Source: Colocasia esculenta (lineage: Eukaryota; Streptophyta; Magnoliopsida; Alismatales; Araceae). Taken from it: 64,000 bases of DNA. The notes beneath the pieces were generated by a model that searched no databases, was not told the origin of the DNA, and was given only the letters and a program-made list of their open reading frames with translations. The translations under genes were made by a program, and so were the position numbers. Position 1 is the stretch's first letter; every line of letters begins with the position of its first letter. This document shows positions 21,955 through 33,160 of the stretch, piece after piece. The stretch covers positions 99,857,698-99,921,697 of the forward strand of contig CM024758.1 of assembly GCA_014218235.1 (NCBI GenBank), given 5' to 3'.

Positions 21955-22203
21955 GTTACTTAGCCGATGCAGACCTATCTAGCCCCATCTTACCAGAAGG
22001 ATTCAATAACAAACTGTGGCCTCACTCGGAGAAGCATTTGAGAAATTCTATAGCTCGGGTTGGCCCGATTAAATTCATCACATAGATTGAGAATTGTCGT
22101 TGTCTTCAGGACCTTTAGGACGTAGTCAGTCATGTGGGTAAGGCCGTGAAATTGGAGCTTGAAAAAGTGGTGCTGCCACCTAAGTTTTCTCCTATTCCGG
22201 AGG
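21955..22203 (+). pseudogene. Exon of the Tat-2 antisense gene
   Basis: The exon follows ATTTAG and ends at GAGG/GTATGT. Its frame includes LPEGFNNKLWPHSEKH, two stops, and VGKAVKLELEKVVLPPKFSP. No domain is recognised; position suggests the region after the PMD. Confidence 0.45.
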
Positions 22204-22377
22204 GTATGTATCAAATCCACCGAGAAGGGAAGTGGCCAATTCTTATACTCATCACTCTCCCTCTCACTCTTCTTATTTTTGAATTCAATTCAACCCCGAT
22301 ACCTTGCTGATTTTGTTTTTATTTCTACGGAAAGTTACCTCTCAAGACTGACCATGAAGCAACTTTTCCCTACCAAG

Positions 22378-22463
22378 AAAGCGACGTGCAGTTAAAGAAG
22401 GTGGTATTTCCAAGAGAGTAGCTCTGGAACACATTCCTGAAGCCTCTCCACATGGAGAGAATG
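22378..22463 (+). pseudogene. Basic exon of the Tat-2 antisense gene
   Basis: Between CCAAG and AATG/GTAAAT the frame reads KRRAVKEGGISKRVALEHIP. It is a basic segment comparable in position and character to the KRPPTKAVARRVKR stretch in Tat-1, possibly a nuclear localisation signal. Confidence 0.45.
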
Positions 22464-22583
22464 GTAAATATCTCTCTTTCTACCACTTATCTTGAATGCA
22501 CATGAAGGATGAACTATTTCAAATTTTTTTCCTGTGGATAAATGTCCACATATATACATGTTCTCACAACTATTCTCGTTTAG

Positions 22584-22705
22584 ATCTTGCCGCCCCTATG
22601 CCAGAGGACGTCACCTGTCGTGCACAGAACAACGCGGGGTTGGACGATATGGAGGCAGATGACTATAACCCCATTTCAAATGGGGTACCATCTTCAGATG
22701 AAGAG
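22584..22705 (+). pseudogene. Acidic exon of the Tat-2 antisense gene, left part
   Basis: After TTTAG the frame reads AAPMPEDVTCRAQNNAGLDD and then MEADDYNPISNGVPSSDEE, stopped by LARD-1 at 22706. It continues at 32200 as GVSNTVTLGG and reaches a GTAAAG donor at 32231. The acidic, serine-rich character matches the Tat-1 linker exons. Confidence 0.6.
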
Positions 22706-25669
22706 TGTAACATCTCGGGCTTTCCGAATTTCCGTTGTGTGAGGGATGACTGGCCTTATCGTGACGGAGGTGCCCGTCGCGATAGTCATCCCTGTTGCGA
22801 CCGCCTTCGGTGTCGCGTTCTTGTCACGCCCGGTCAACGGGATGCAACTGCTTTCCGCTTTTTAGTCATCTAACGCCTGTCAGAGTGGGAGGTGTGGCGA
22901 ACTGACCTGACGGGTTGTCGCGGTGCTCCAGTTGGGCACGTTCTAGTCATGGTGGGGGCAGCCGTCGCGTTAAGGTTTCTAACGCGACGCCCTGCCCCGT
23001 CAAGTCTTGGGGGCCAAAGGCTAAAAGCCTTGGCCGGCGCCCCTTCCCCCTCTTTTGGCTTTTCTCCTTTCCTTCTCCTCCCTGAGGAGGAGAAGTTCCC
23101 CCTCTCCTTCTCCGGTGGCTTGGGCGTGGTGGAGTCACCGGTGAGCTCGTGGTGGAGCGGCGGAGCGTCGTGGAGCGAGGAGGAGGTGGCAAGCTCGTCG
23201 TGAAGGCCCCTTTGTGGGTTGGTTCTTCATTCTCCAGTAGGGATTCTTGTGCCCTTTCCAATCCGAGTGATTGGAAGTTCCTTTGTGTGTTTGCATGCTT
23301 TAAAAGCTTTCCCCATGCTCCCCTCCCCGTGATTATGTTGTATGTCTTGTATGGGCGACCCCGGAATGTTGCATTCCTGCGGTCTGCCTTCCAGCTGATG
23401 TTGCGACCGCCGAGCACGTCGTGACATCAGAGAAGGCGTCGCCCCGGTCCAACGTGACCTTATCTCGGCACGGTTGGCCGTCGCGATAAGGGTCGTGTCG
23501 CGACCGGTTTGCTCGTCACGACAAGCTGTTGTCGCGATGCGCAGCCCAGTCGCGACAGGCTTGTCGCGGCTCTTTGCCTTTTCGTGACAACCCTGTTGTC
23601 GTGACACGCTTCCTCGACGCGATCGGGTCTTGTCGCGGTGGCCCTGACCGTCGCGATGGTATCGCGATGGCTTAGGGGGGCGCGACAAGACCTGGTCTAC
23701 CTCAGGTGTTTTCCGTGGCCACGGTCGGTGTGTCGACATGTGCCCCAGGACAGGGTGTGCCCTTAGGACCTTCTGGTGGGAACGCGGCAGGTTGTCTCCC
23801 TGCGTTCAGTGACCGAAGGTGACACCTTCGTGGCCGTGTCCTAGCGACGATGCTAGGAGGCGCACGTCTGTCTAATAATCGATTGTCTGACTGCCAATCG
23901 ATTATTAGCAGAGCGTTGGTTTCTGTTCTGTCTGGTGGTGTTCCGGTTTCTCGGGCCTTGCCGTGTGTGCCGGCATTGGCCGACGGCCCTTCTGGGGGTT
24001 TCTGGAAGGGGTGCCGTGCGTGCCTGTGCCTGCTGGGCTTGTCTTGGTTACAAGCCAGATGTGTTGTTTCTGTTGGTGGTTGCCACGCCAGTTCTCTTTC
24101 GCCCAGTGCTCAGCACTTGAGGGCTTGTCCGCGAGATAGGTTGTTACCGTTACCTGGGACCCCCAGCCCCGCGCGTTAGTTAGAGGGAGTTCTCCGGGCG
24201 GCGGGCGTGCTCAAGTCTCAGACTTGGAGCAGAAGGGGAAAACGGTGGGGACAGCAGCGTAGAGTCGTTTGTAGAGCTCTCTTAGCTGGTCTGGGTCTCT
24301 GAGGTAGTTGTGGAGCTCTTTCGGTGCGGACCAGCTAGTCCTTCTCACTGCCTCGCTCTGCGTTGGTTCCGGAGCCGCATAGGGAGGTCAGGCGTGGGGC
24401 CGCAGCTTGGCCAGGCTGTGGTGGTTTGTGGTTGTTCTTACTGTGACTCGCTAGCCTCACTCTACCGGGGAGCTTGTAGGCAGGAGTCAGCGGCTGGCAT
24501 GCTGGAGGAGTGGACAGTGTGTCCTCCTCTTAGCTGCCTGTGGCGGTGGCCTATGTGCTCTTGCGTGACGATGTTTCTCACGCTATTTTCAAGAATGGTT
24601 TCTCGTTGCCCTAGCTTGCACGGGGGCTGTAGCCTAGCCGTGTCTAGTTCCGTGGGCTTGGTTAGTTTGGCCTCGTGAGCCGTGTTTAGTGGTATCCATT
24701 CTGCGGGTTCTCTCGGAGTGCCTGGTGCAGGCACCCAACTGCTGTTTTGGTAACCCGTTCCTTGGTGCTGTCCATGGTGGCACCGGAGTGTGTAGTTCCC
24801 TGACCTCGTGGGGTGTCCTAGGTGCAGGGTGGTTCTGCTTGTGGGCCCTTGACCTTGTGGAGGTCTGAGGTGGCCGTGCCTGTGGTGAGATGTTATTTCT
24901 AACGTGGTTGCTCGGTGTCTCCCATGGTGACACCTGGTTGTTCCTTCCCGACCTTGTGGAGGTCCGGGATGTTGGTGCTGTGTCGTGAGACTCTGGTCTC
25001 ACTTGGTCGCTCCGGTGTTCCGCGAGCTCCGTTGTCTCGGCGGGTGTGTGCCGAGGGTTTGCTTCCGCATTGTGTTTGACTCTGCTGGTTCTGCGGGAGT
25101 TGTGTTTGGCCTGACCCGGGTTGTGGTCGAGGCGTTTCTCTGTTTCCGCTGCTTTGTAGTACTCTGTGGTAGGCATTTCTCGCTTTACTACTTTTTAGAG
25201 TAGTTTGCTTCTGCTTTTGTTGGAGTTCCTACTGCTCTGCTGGTAAAGGACTGGTTATCCCTACTGAGCCTTGTTCACGAGGCTCACCCTCCTACTCTCT
25301 TCAGGTAGGGACTCGCTGTCACAGAAGTTCGTTGTCGGACGGTCGTGGTGGCGGCTTGTTCGTCATGCGTTGCCAGCAGTGTGAGTTGTGAGCATGAGTG
25401 CTCTTTGTACCATGAGTTGAGAGTGTCCTTTTTGCAAGTCCTCGTGGTATACCCCTTAAGGACTGCACCTTTTTTATGTACCTGTACTTTTATTTGGAAC
25501 ATGTTGTACATATTTCTTTATTAATGTATGAACTTTCTTGTTATAGTTATTTGAATTCATTGCTTATCTCACTGGACTAAATTCTAACCCTTCCGGGTCT
25601 TCGGATCTATGGGTAGCGGCATGACCTTCGGGGGTCCCTGGTGGGAGTCCGGGAGGTCGGGTCGTTACA
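22706..25669 (+). repeat. 5' LTR of LARD-1
   Basis: It runs from TGTAACATCTCGGGC to GGGTCGTTACA. Hand comparison with the 3' LTR over the first 700 bases shows several percent difference, locally near 10%, mostly at CpG sites, so the insertion is not recent. Its first kilobase carries repeated TCGCGAC motifs (23430-23700). A 14-bp perfect stem lies at 23872-23885/23895-23908, with smaller palindromes at 23814-23830 and 23840-23857. Confidence 0.9.
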
Positions 25670-25670
25670 A

Positions 25671-25682
25671 TGGTATCAGAGC
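25671..25682 (+). promoter_or_regulatory. Primer binding site of LARD-1
   Basis: TGGTATCAGAGC, complementary to the 3' end of initiator methionine tRNA, lies one base after the 5' LTR. It would prime minus-strand DNA synthesis. Confidence 0.92.
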
Positions 25683-28600
25683 TCAGGGGTCCAACGAGAT
25701 TTGTATTGAGTTAATAACTATGGCTGTCCCAAAGAAAGGTACTCGTACGCTGCTAGCCCGTCCGTGTAGAGTGCTGTTAGGTGAGCATTGGGCTCTTTGT
25801 TGCAGGTGGCTAGCTTTCCAGCAGGGTCCGAGTGTGAACTGCAGGAGAGTGTTGCTGCTGTTGCTGAGTGCGTGTGCTGCGAGTGTGATTACTATTTTCG
25901 CTCGTGTTGTGGTTGGGTTCGTCCTCGGTCTCCATGTCCGTGTGGGTGTGTCGAGAAGGCTGAGAGAGCCTACGTGTGGTGTGGCCTTCACCGGTGCAGG
26001 GTTGTGGTCTGCGGAACCGATAGAAGGTGTCCTTGCCTTGTTGGCTGTCCCCTTGTTGTTGGGGTGTGTCCTTGTTGGATGTCCCCTTCTTATTGGGGTG
26101 TGTCCCTGTTGGATGTTCCCTTGTTGTTGGGGTGTGTGTTGTTGCTGTGTGTTTGGCCTTGCATGCCTATGTGCCCTTGGGCGCTATGCTCTGCTCAGTC
26201 GGCATCTTTGCTCGAGCTAAGCAGATGCTTGTGTGCCGTGTTGCACCGCTGGTTGAGCGCTGCGACACCTGGTTGTGATTTTTGTCGGCCTGGTGCTGAC
26301 TGGTTGTGAACTCCGGTGAGGTGCTCCCGGAGTTCTTCTCTGTTGGTTCTGGTGGAGGTGAGGTTTTCCCCAGAACTTTGTTGTGCTCGTTTATGGTTGT
26401 TGCGGTGTTGCCCTCTGGGTTGAGGTGCATCGCTTGGCTGCTGTGTTCTGGTGGTGTTTCCCAGAACTGTTTGTTGTTGTCCTAGTGAGGGTTCCTCTCC
26501 CTCTGGGACTGCTTCTGTGCTCGTTAAAGTCTTTCGTTGTGTTGCCTCCTTGGTTTGAGGTCTCTGTTGTTTGGTTGGTCGCCGTTGCATTGCCCTCGAG
26601 GTTGAGGTGCATCGCTTGGTTGCCCTGTGTTCTGGTGTGGTTTCCCAGAATTGTTGGTTGTTGTCCTGGTGAGGGTTGCTCTCAGGACTGTTCTGGCTTG
26701 TTTCTGCCAGTTGTTGTGCTACCTCAGGGTTGAGGTATGCTGCTGTTATGTTGGCTATTGCGTTCTGGTGGGTTTTCCCAGAACGACGCCTTGGTGGTTC
26801 TGGTAGAGGTTCTGCCAGAACCAGTTGTGTTGCTTCCGCTGTCTGCTGTGTTCTCTCTGTTGATCGTTTGTTTGGGCTGCGTTCTGGTGATGGTTTCCAG
26901 AACGGCTCTTGGCGCTTTGGGTGGAGGTCCTCCCCAAGCTGCCTTGTGTTTGTTTTGGCTTGTCACTGCTCTCTCTCTCTGTGAAGATGAGTTGTCATTG
27001 TTTTCGGTTGGACTGTCCGTGTTACAGTCTACTTGGGTGCTGTCGGTCAAGGTGTGGTGCCTCTGACCGTGTGTTTGGCCGTGGTGCTGGCCAGTTTGTC
27101 TTCGTGATCATTTTTAGGGTTTCCCGTTGCACTGGTGGGACTTCGTGTTTCCCCAGGATCGGGAGGTTGGCTTCGTTTCTCGCGCCCTGTGGGCTCTGCC
27201 AGATGGTGGTCTGGTGAGTGCCATGGGTGTCTGGCTAGTTTTGCTTCTGTGGAAGTGCCAATCTCGTTTAGTGGTTTTCCCTTGCGTGTGGAAGAGACTC
27301 GTTGTGAGGGTCTCCTTCCCCTGCTTTCCGTTGGTTGCTCGGGGTGGTGGTGCTGGCAGGGTAGTTGGAGCCGTGTTTTCGCACTGTGGCGACCTTTGTG
27401 GTGAAGGTCCCTCCCCTTATGCTATTTTGAGGTTGAACTGGTTGCTCCCCTCGTGCACGTGGTTTTCCTTGTGGTGCGATAGGTTGTGGTGACCTATTGT
27501 CTCGTTTATTGCTGTGCTGTTTTCTTATCGCCTGACTGGACGATGTAGCGTGCCCTGTGTTTAGTGCGAGACGGCACCGGGTTTTCTTTTGTTTGGCTTG
27601 CTGGTGCAGGCTTTGTTCGATGAGTCTTTTGCTTGTGCCTCGGATGTGCATGGGAGGCACTTGTCACTGTTTGGTGTGTGGCCCTCTCTACCTGTGGTGG
27701 TAGGAGCGGTGCCTTGTGTTTGTGTGCTTCTAAGAGCCAATATAGTTGTTGCGCTCTTGAAGCTGTTAGTTGTTCGCGCGTTTCTCTTATAGGTCTCTGG
27801 TGGAGAGACCCTTTTTGTTGGCCTTGAGTCATTTTAGGCCGCTGGTGTGGTTGTGTACTGCACCTGGAAGCGTGTTTCTTTTTCGATGTTTTGTGTTTTT
27901 GTGCCTTGAGGGTTCGTGGCCGGTGTGGCCTGTTCTACCCTTTTTGGCTTGCAGTTTCTCATGGGTGGCTTTTGGCAGGTCTCTTCTGGAGATTCCTCCC
28001 TTTTAGCCGTGTTGTTTCGGCCGTTGGTGCAACTGTGTTGCATCTTGCCAAGTTTTGGTGCTTGTGGTGGCACCCTCTGCTCGTGCTCGAGTGGTTTGTT
28101 TTCGTGCCGTCTGGAGCCCTGGTGCATTGTGTTGCACTTTAGATGGCTCCTGGTGCTTGTGTGAGCACCGTGTGTTGTGTTGTTTTTCCTGATAGAAAGC
28201 ATTGTGTGTCGTCTCACGAGTTTGCTCGGTGTTGGAGGTGTTGAGCTTTCCGCCTCTGGGACACCTTGTGCTGGACGATGCCTTGTGGCTGTACCATTAC
28301 CGCTGTTGGTTGGCTGCTTTGCCTTGTCTAGGTAGCCCTATCGGTGGTACGCCAGGCTTTGGTCGTGGCCAGTGTTCGAGTTTCCCCTCTCGCCTTGAGA
28401 AGCGAGTGTGTTCGGTTGGGGTACCCAATTTTGGTTTGGATTTCTTTGAGGTCGACATGCTATCTTTGACCTCTGAAGTTGTTTCGATTCCCGTATGGTT
28501 TGCCGACGTCTTGAGCTCTTGGCCTTGCCAACCTCAGACGTCTTCCCTGGTTGTGTCTCTATGCGTGTGCCTGTGGAGCGTCTGGTTTAGTCTTTCTGTA

Positions 28601-29205
28601 GCTCCACAGTCGTTGTGTGTCCTGGTCGGACCACGAGAATGATCTGGGTGAGATCTAGTGGTGCCGGCGGACACTGTCTTGCTCGTCGTGGGTTCTCCAC
28701 GTGCGTGTTTTTCGCTTGGCTTTGGGTCACCCGTAAGAAGCTCTCGTTTGGCCTTGCCGTAGGTGCTAGTTGTCTCTAGTTGTGTGGAGCCATTCAGCGA
28801 AGTCTTATGGATGACCTCTTGGTGTTTTCCTCGGTTGCCGTCAGTAGCTGGGACCTCTGTCTAGTCGTTGGCGACAGAGTGAGTTACTGACCAGTTGGTC
28901 TCAACGGCGTGGTCTGTTGAGGGCTTAGTCGCGTGGTTTCTGGCTGGGGGTTTTAGTGTTTTCTAGTCGGCTTGGTGCGCGCCGTGCCTGTGGAGTTGTC
29001 GACATCCATTTGTGTGCTCCGTGCCGGTTAGTGTGCGCTTGGTGAGCTGTCGAATGTCTGGTTTGGCACTCCCTTGTGGCAGGGTTGTGGTGGTGACCAC
29101 CGGGAAGTCGCGGTGTGACTTAGTGGTCCTTTGCACCTGTTGTTTTCTCCGACCGGGTTTCGCCCTTGATTTCGAGGACAAAATTTTTTTTTTTTTTGGA
29201 TGTAT
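25683..29205 (+). ncRNA. Non-coding, hairpin-rich interior of LARD-1
   Basis: No retroelement domain is found in any frame; the many open frames on both strands reflect GC-rich sequence. It contains at least six GTTCTGG...CCAGAAC hairpins between 26344 and 26905 and a 34-bp three-copy repeat with CCCC...GGGG arms (26047-26135). It ends ...CGAGGACAAAA, a T run and GGATGTAT just before the 3' LTR; the first part resembles the usual chromovirus pre-polypurine segment. A structured genomic RNA for packaging in trans would fit, as proposed for other LARDs. Confidence 0.6.
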
Positions 29206-32194
29206 TGTAACATCTCGGGCTTTCCGGCTTTCCGTTGTGTGAGGCATGACTGGCCTTGTCGCGATGAAGGTGCCCGTCGCGACAGTCATCCCTGTTGCGA
29301 CCGCCTTCGGCGTCGCATTCTTGTCGCACCCGGTCAACGGGTCGCCACTGCTTTCTGCTTTTTGGTTGTCTGATGCCTGTCAGAGTGGCAGGTGTGGCAG
29401 ACTGACCTGTCGGGTTGTCGCGGCACTCCGGTTGGGCGCATTCTGGTCGCGGTGGGGGCGGCCGTCGCGTTAAGGTTGCTAACGCGACGCCCCGCCCCGT
29501 CGCGTTTTGGGGGCCGAAGGCTAAAAGCCTTAGCCGGCGCCCCTTCCCCCTCTTTTGGCTTTTCTCCTTTCCTTCTCCTCCCCGAGGAGGAGAAGTTCCC
29601 CCTCTCCTTCTCCGGTGGTTTGGGCGTGGTGGAGTCGCTGACGAGCTCGTGGTGGAGCGGCGGAGCGTCGTGGAGCGAGGAGGAGGTGGCAAGCTTGTCG
29701 TGAAGGCCCCTTTGTGGGTTGGTTCTTCGTTCTCCGATAGGGATTCTTGTGCCCTTTCCAATCCGAGTGATTGGAAGTTCCTTTGTCTGTTTGCATGCTT
29801 TAAAAAGCTTTCCCCATGCTCCCCTCCCCGTGATTGTGCTGTATGTCTTGTGTGGGCAACCCCGGAATGTTGCATTCTGGAGGTCTGCCTTCCAGCTGAT
29901 GTCGCAAACGCCGAGCGCGTCGCGACATCAGAGAAGGCGTCGCCCCAGTCCAACGCAAACTTATCGCGGCGCGGTTGGCCGTCGCGATAAGGGTCGTGTC
30001 GTGACCATTTGCTGGTCGCGACAAGCTGTTGTCGCAACAAGCTGTTGTCGCAACGCACAGCCTTGTTGCGACAAGCTTGTCGCGGCTCTTTGCCTTGTCA
30101 CGACAACCTGGTTGTCGCGACGCGCTTCCCCGACGCGACTGGGGTCTTGTCGCGGTGGCCCTGACCGTCGCAATGGTATCGCGACGGCTTAGGAGGGCGT
30201 GACAAGACCTGGTCTGCCTCAGGTGTTTTCCGTGGCCACGGTCGGCGTGTCGGCGTGTGCCGCAGTGCAAGGTGTGCCCTTAGGACCTTCTGGTGGGAAC
30301 GCGGCAAGTTGCCTCCCTGCGTTCAGTAACCGAAGGTGACACCTTCGTGGCCGTGTCCTAGCGGCAGTGCTAGGAGGCGCGCGTCTGTCTAATAATCGAT
30401 TGTCTGACTGCCAATCGATTATTAGTAGAGCGTTGGTTTCTGTTCTGTCTGGTGGTGTTCCGGTTTCTCGGGCCGTGCCGTGTGTGTCGGCGTTGGCCAA
30501 CGGCCCTTCTGGGGGTTTCCGGAAGGGGTGCCGTGTGTGCTGTGCCTGTTGGGCTTGTCTTGGTTACAAGCCAGCTGTGTTGTTTCTGTTGGTGGTTGTC
30601 GCGCCAGTTCTCTTTCGCCCGGTGCTTGGCACTTGAGGTCTTGTCCGCGAGACAGGTTGTTACCGTTACCTGGGACTCCCAGCCCCACGCGTCTGTTAGA
30701 GGGAGTTCTCCGGGCGGGGGCGTGCTCACGTCTCGGACTTGGGGCAGAAGGGGAAAACGGTGGGGACAGCGGCGTAGAGTCGTTTTGTAGAGCTCTCTTA
30801 GCTGGTCTGGGTCTCCGAGGTAGTAGTGGAGCTCTTTTGATGCGGACTAGCTAGTCCTTCTCACTGCCTCGCTCTGCGTTGGTTCCGGAGCCACGTAAGG
30901 AAGTCAAGCGTGGGGCCGCAGCTTGGCCAGGATGCAGTGGTTTGTGGTTTGTGGTTGTCTTGATGTGACTTGCTAGCCTCACTCTACCGGAGAGGTTGTA
31001 GGTAGGAGTCAGCAGCTGGCAAGCTAGATGAGTGGACTGTGTGTCCTCCTCTTAGCTGCCTGTGGCGGTGGCCTGTGTGCTCTTGCGTGATGGTGTTTCT
31101 CATGCTGTTTCCAAGAATGGTTTCTCGTTGCCCTAGCTTGCATGGGGGCTGTAGCCTAGCCGTGTCTAGTTCCGTGGGCATGGTTAGTTTGGCCTCGTGA
31201 GCCGTGTTTAGTGGTTTCCATTCTCCGGGTTCTCTCGGGGTGCCTGGTGTAGGCCCCCAACTGCTGTTTCGGTAACCCGTTCCTTGGTGCCGTCCGTGGT
31301 AGCACCGGAGTGTGTAGTTCCCTGACCTCGTGGTGTGTCCGAGGTGCATGGTTGTTTTGCTTGTGGGCCCTCGACCTTGTGGAGGTCTGAGATGGTCGTG
31401 CCTATGGTGAGACGTTGTTTCTCACGTGGTTGCTCGGTGTCTCTCATGGTGACACCTGGTTGTTCCTTCCCGACCTTGTGGAGGTCCGGGATGTTGGTGT
31501 TGTGTCGTGAGACTCTGGTCTCACTTGGTCGCTCCTGTGTTCCGCAAGCTCCGTTGTCTCGGCGGGTGTGTGCCGAGGGTTTGTTTCTGCATTGTGTTTG
31601 ACTCCGCTGGTTCTGCGGGAGTCATGTTTGGCCTGACCCGGGTTGTGGTCAAGGCGTTTCTCTATTTCCACTGCTTTGTAGTACTCTGTGGTAGGCATTT
31701 CTCGCTTTACTGCTTTCTAGAGTAGTTTGCTTCTGCTTTTGTTGGAGTTCCTGCCGCTCTGGCTGGTAAGGGATTGGTTATCTCTACTGAGCCTTGTTCG
31801 CGAGGCTCACCCCCCTACTCTCTTTAGGTAGGGACTCACTGTCGCAGGAGTTCGTTGTCGGACGGTCGTAGTGGCAGCTTGTTCGCCGTGCGTTGCCAGC
31901 AGTGTGAGTTGTGAGCGTGAGTGCTCTCTGTATCGTGAGTTGAGAGTGTCCTTTTTGCAAGTCCTCGGGGTATGCCCCTTAAGGACTGCACATTTCTTTC
32001 TATACCTGTACTTTTATTTGGGACATGTTGTACATAATTTCTTTATTAATGTACGAACTTTCTTGTTATAGTTATTTGAATTCATTGCTTATCTCACTGG
32101 ACTAAATTCTAACCCTTTCGGGTCTTCAGATCAGTGGGTGGCAGCACGACCTTCGGGGGTCCCTGGCGGGGGTCCGGGAGGTCGGGTCGTTACA
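29206..32194 (+). repeat. 3' LTR of LARD-1
   Basis: Starts and ends as the 5' copy does, 25 bp longer. The 14-bp hairpin is preserved at 30389-30402/30412-30425. Target-site copy AGGAG follows. Confidence 0.9.
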
Positions 32195-32199
32195 AGGAG

Positions 32200-32230
32200 G
32201 GTGTTTCAAACACAGTCACCCTCGGGGGAG
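32200..32230 (+). pseudogene. Acidic exon of the Tat-2 antisense gene, right part
   Basis: This short continuation directly follows the LARD-1 target-site copy. It keeps the frame of the left part and ends at a GTAAAG donor. Confidence 0.55.
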
Positions 32231-32655
32231 GTAAAGCTGACTACTGCTATCTTTATTCATGCTGCCATAATCTCCATTATTTTTATTTCTTTGGAGAACT
32301 TCAACCTTTTCTGATCATTTTTCTTTTCTTTTTTTTTCACAAGTGGCATTGAGGTGGGTAGTGGCATTACCGAGCCATTCGTAGGAGGTCGTGAAAATTA
32401 CGACCTCTCTTCATATGATGAGAATATGGCTACATCTTTTCAAGAAATCTAGACCTTTCTTAATAGTAAGGCAAAGCCAACATTGCTAGCCTATCAGGAT
32501 ATCACTACTATCAACACAAATTGCACCAGTTGGTCACAGATTCTTCACAGTGCCAGTAAGCGATCTTGGCTTTAGCTTATTGACATTTGTGTATGACTCT
32601 TCATTGATTGACCCCCCTGTTTTCTCTTTGCGAGTGACGATCTCTTCTGTGGCAG
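32231..32655 (+). pseudogene. Intron and probable exon of the Tat-2 antisense gene
   Basis: A pyrimidine-rich stretch ends in CACAAG at 32343. It is followed by an open segment with GSGITEPFVGGRENYDLSSYDEN, then a stop near 32450. The remainder up to GTGGCAG at 32655 looks intronic. Confidence 0.35.
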
Positions 32656-33160
32656 AGGTACTTGAGTTTTCTACACTCGAGGAGGGGGAGCTACCGAGGG
32701 ACTAGGGCTGCCAATGGGTCGGTCGGAATCGGAAATGGGTGTTTCCACTTCCGCTTCCTATAAGAAATTTCGGAGTCGGAAACGGAAATGGAAAAGGGTG
32801 TTTCCGCTTCCGCATCCATTTCCGCTTTCTATCGGAAAATTGAAAACGGAAACTTCGGATGTAACAACCTTTGTACAATTAGAATTAATTTATAAATTTA
32901 CAAGTATATTAATTATTAAATTTATGAATAATTTTAAATATAAATTTAATAATCTTTTCTATCATATCTTCTACATCATGTACACTATAATGACCCTTAC
33001 TAAATGAAGTATAACAAGATCAAATTAGTATGGTAAAATCATATAGTGATATATAATGGTTGAGTAATAGATAATCAATATATGTAGATATAAATATCAT
33101 TAGAGAAAAAAGCTGCCAATATATGGGACTATAATAGATGACATTTACATATAGATGGGA

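Larger units (their letters stand above)
22706..32194 (+). mobile_element. LARD-1: large non-coding LTR retrotransposon derivative
   Basis: Two LTRs of about 3.0 kb (22706-25669 and 29206-32194) flank 3.5 kb without any protease, reverse transcriptase or integrase. The first LTR is followed after one base by TGGTATCAGAGC, the complement of initiator methionine tRNA. Flanking five-base target sites are AAGAG (22701-22705) and AGGAG (32195-32199), one mismatch. Long LTRs, a tRNA primer site and a non-coding interior define LARDs as described from barley. The TGTAAC start and the primer site suggest a chromovirus (Del/Tekay-like) parent. The element needs enzymes from a partner. Confidence 0.88.

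Noticed and set aside
23227..31698. Many frames of 80-310 codons in LARD-1
   Set aside because: They occur on both strands and in both LTRs, with no retroelement or cellular domain; GC-rich non-coding sequence explains them.
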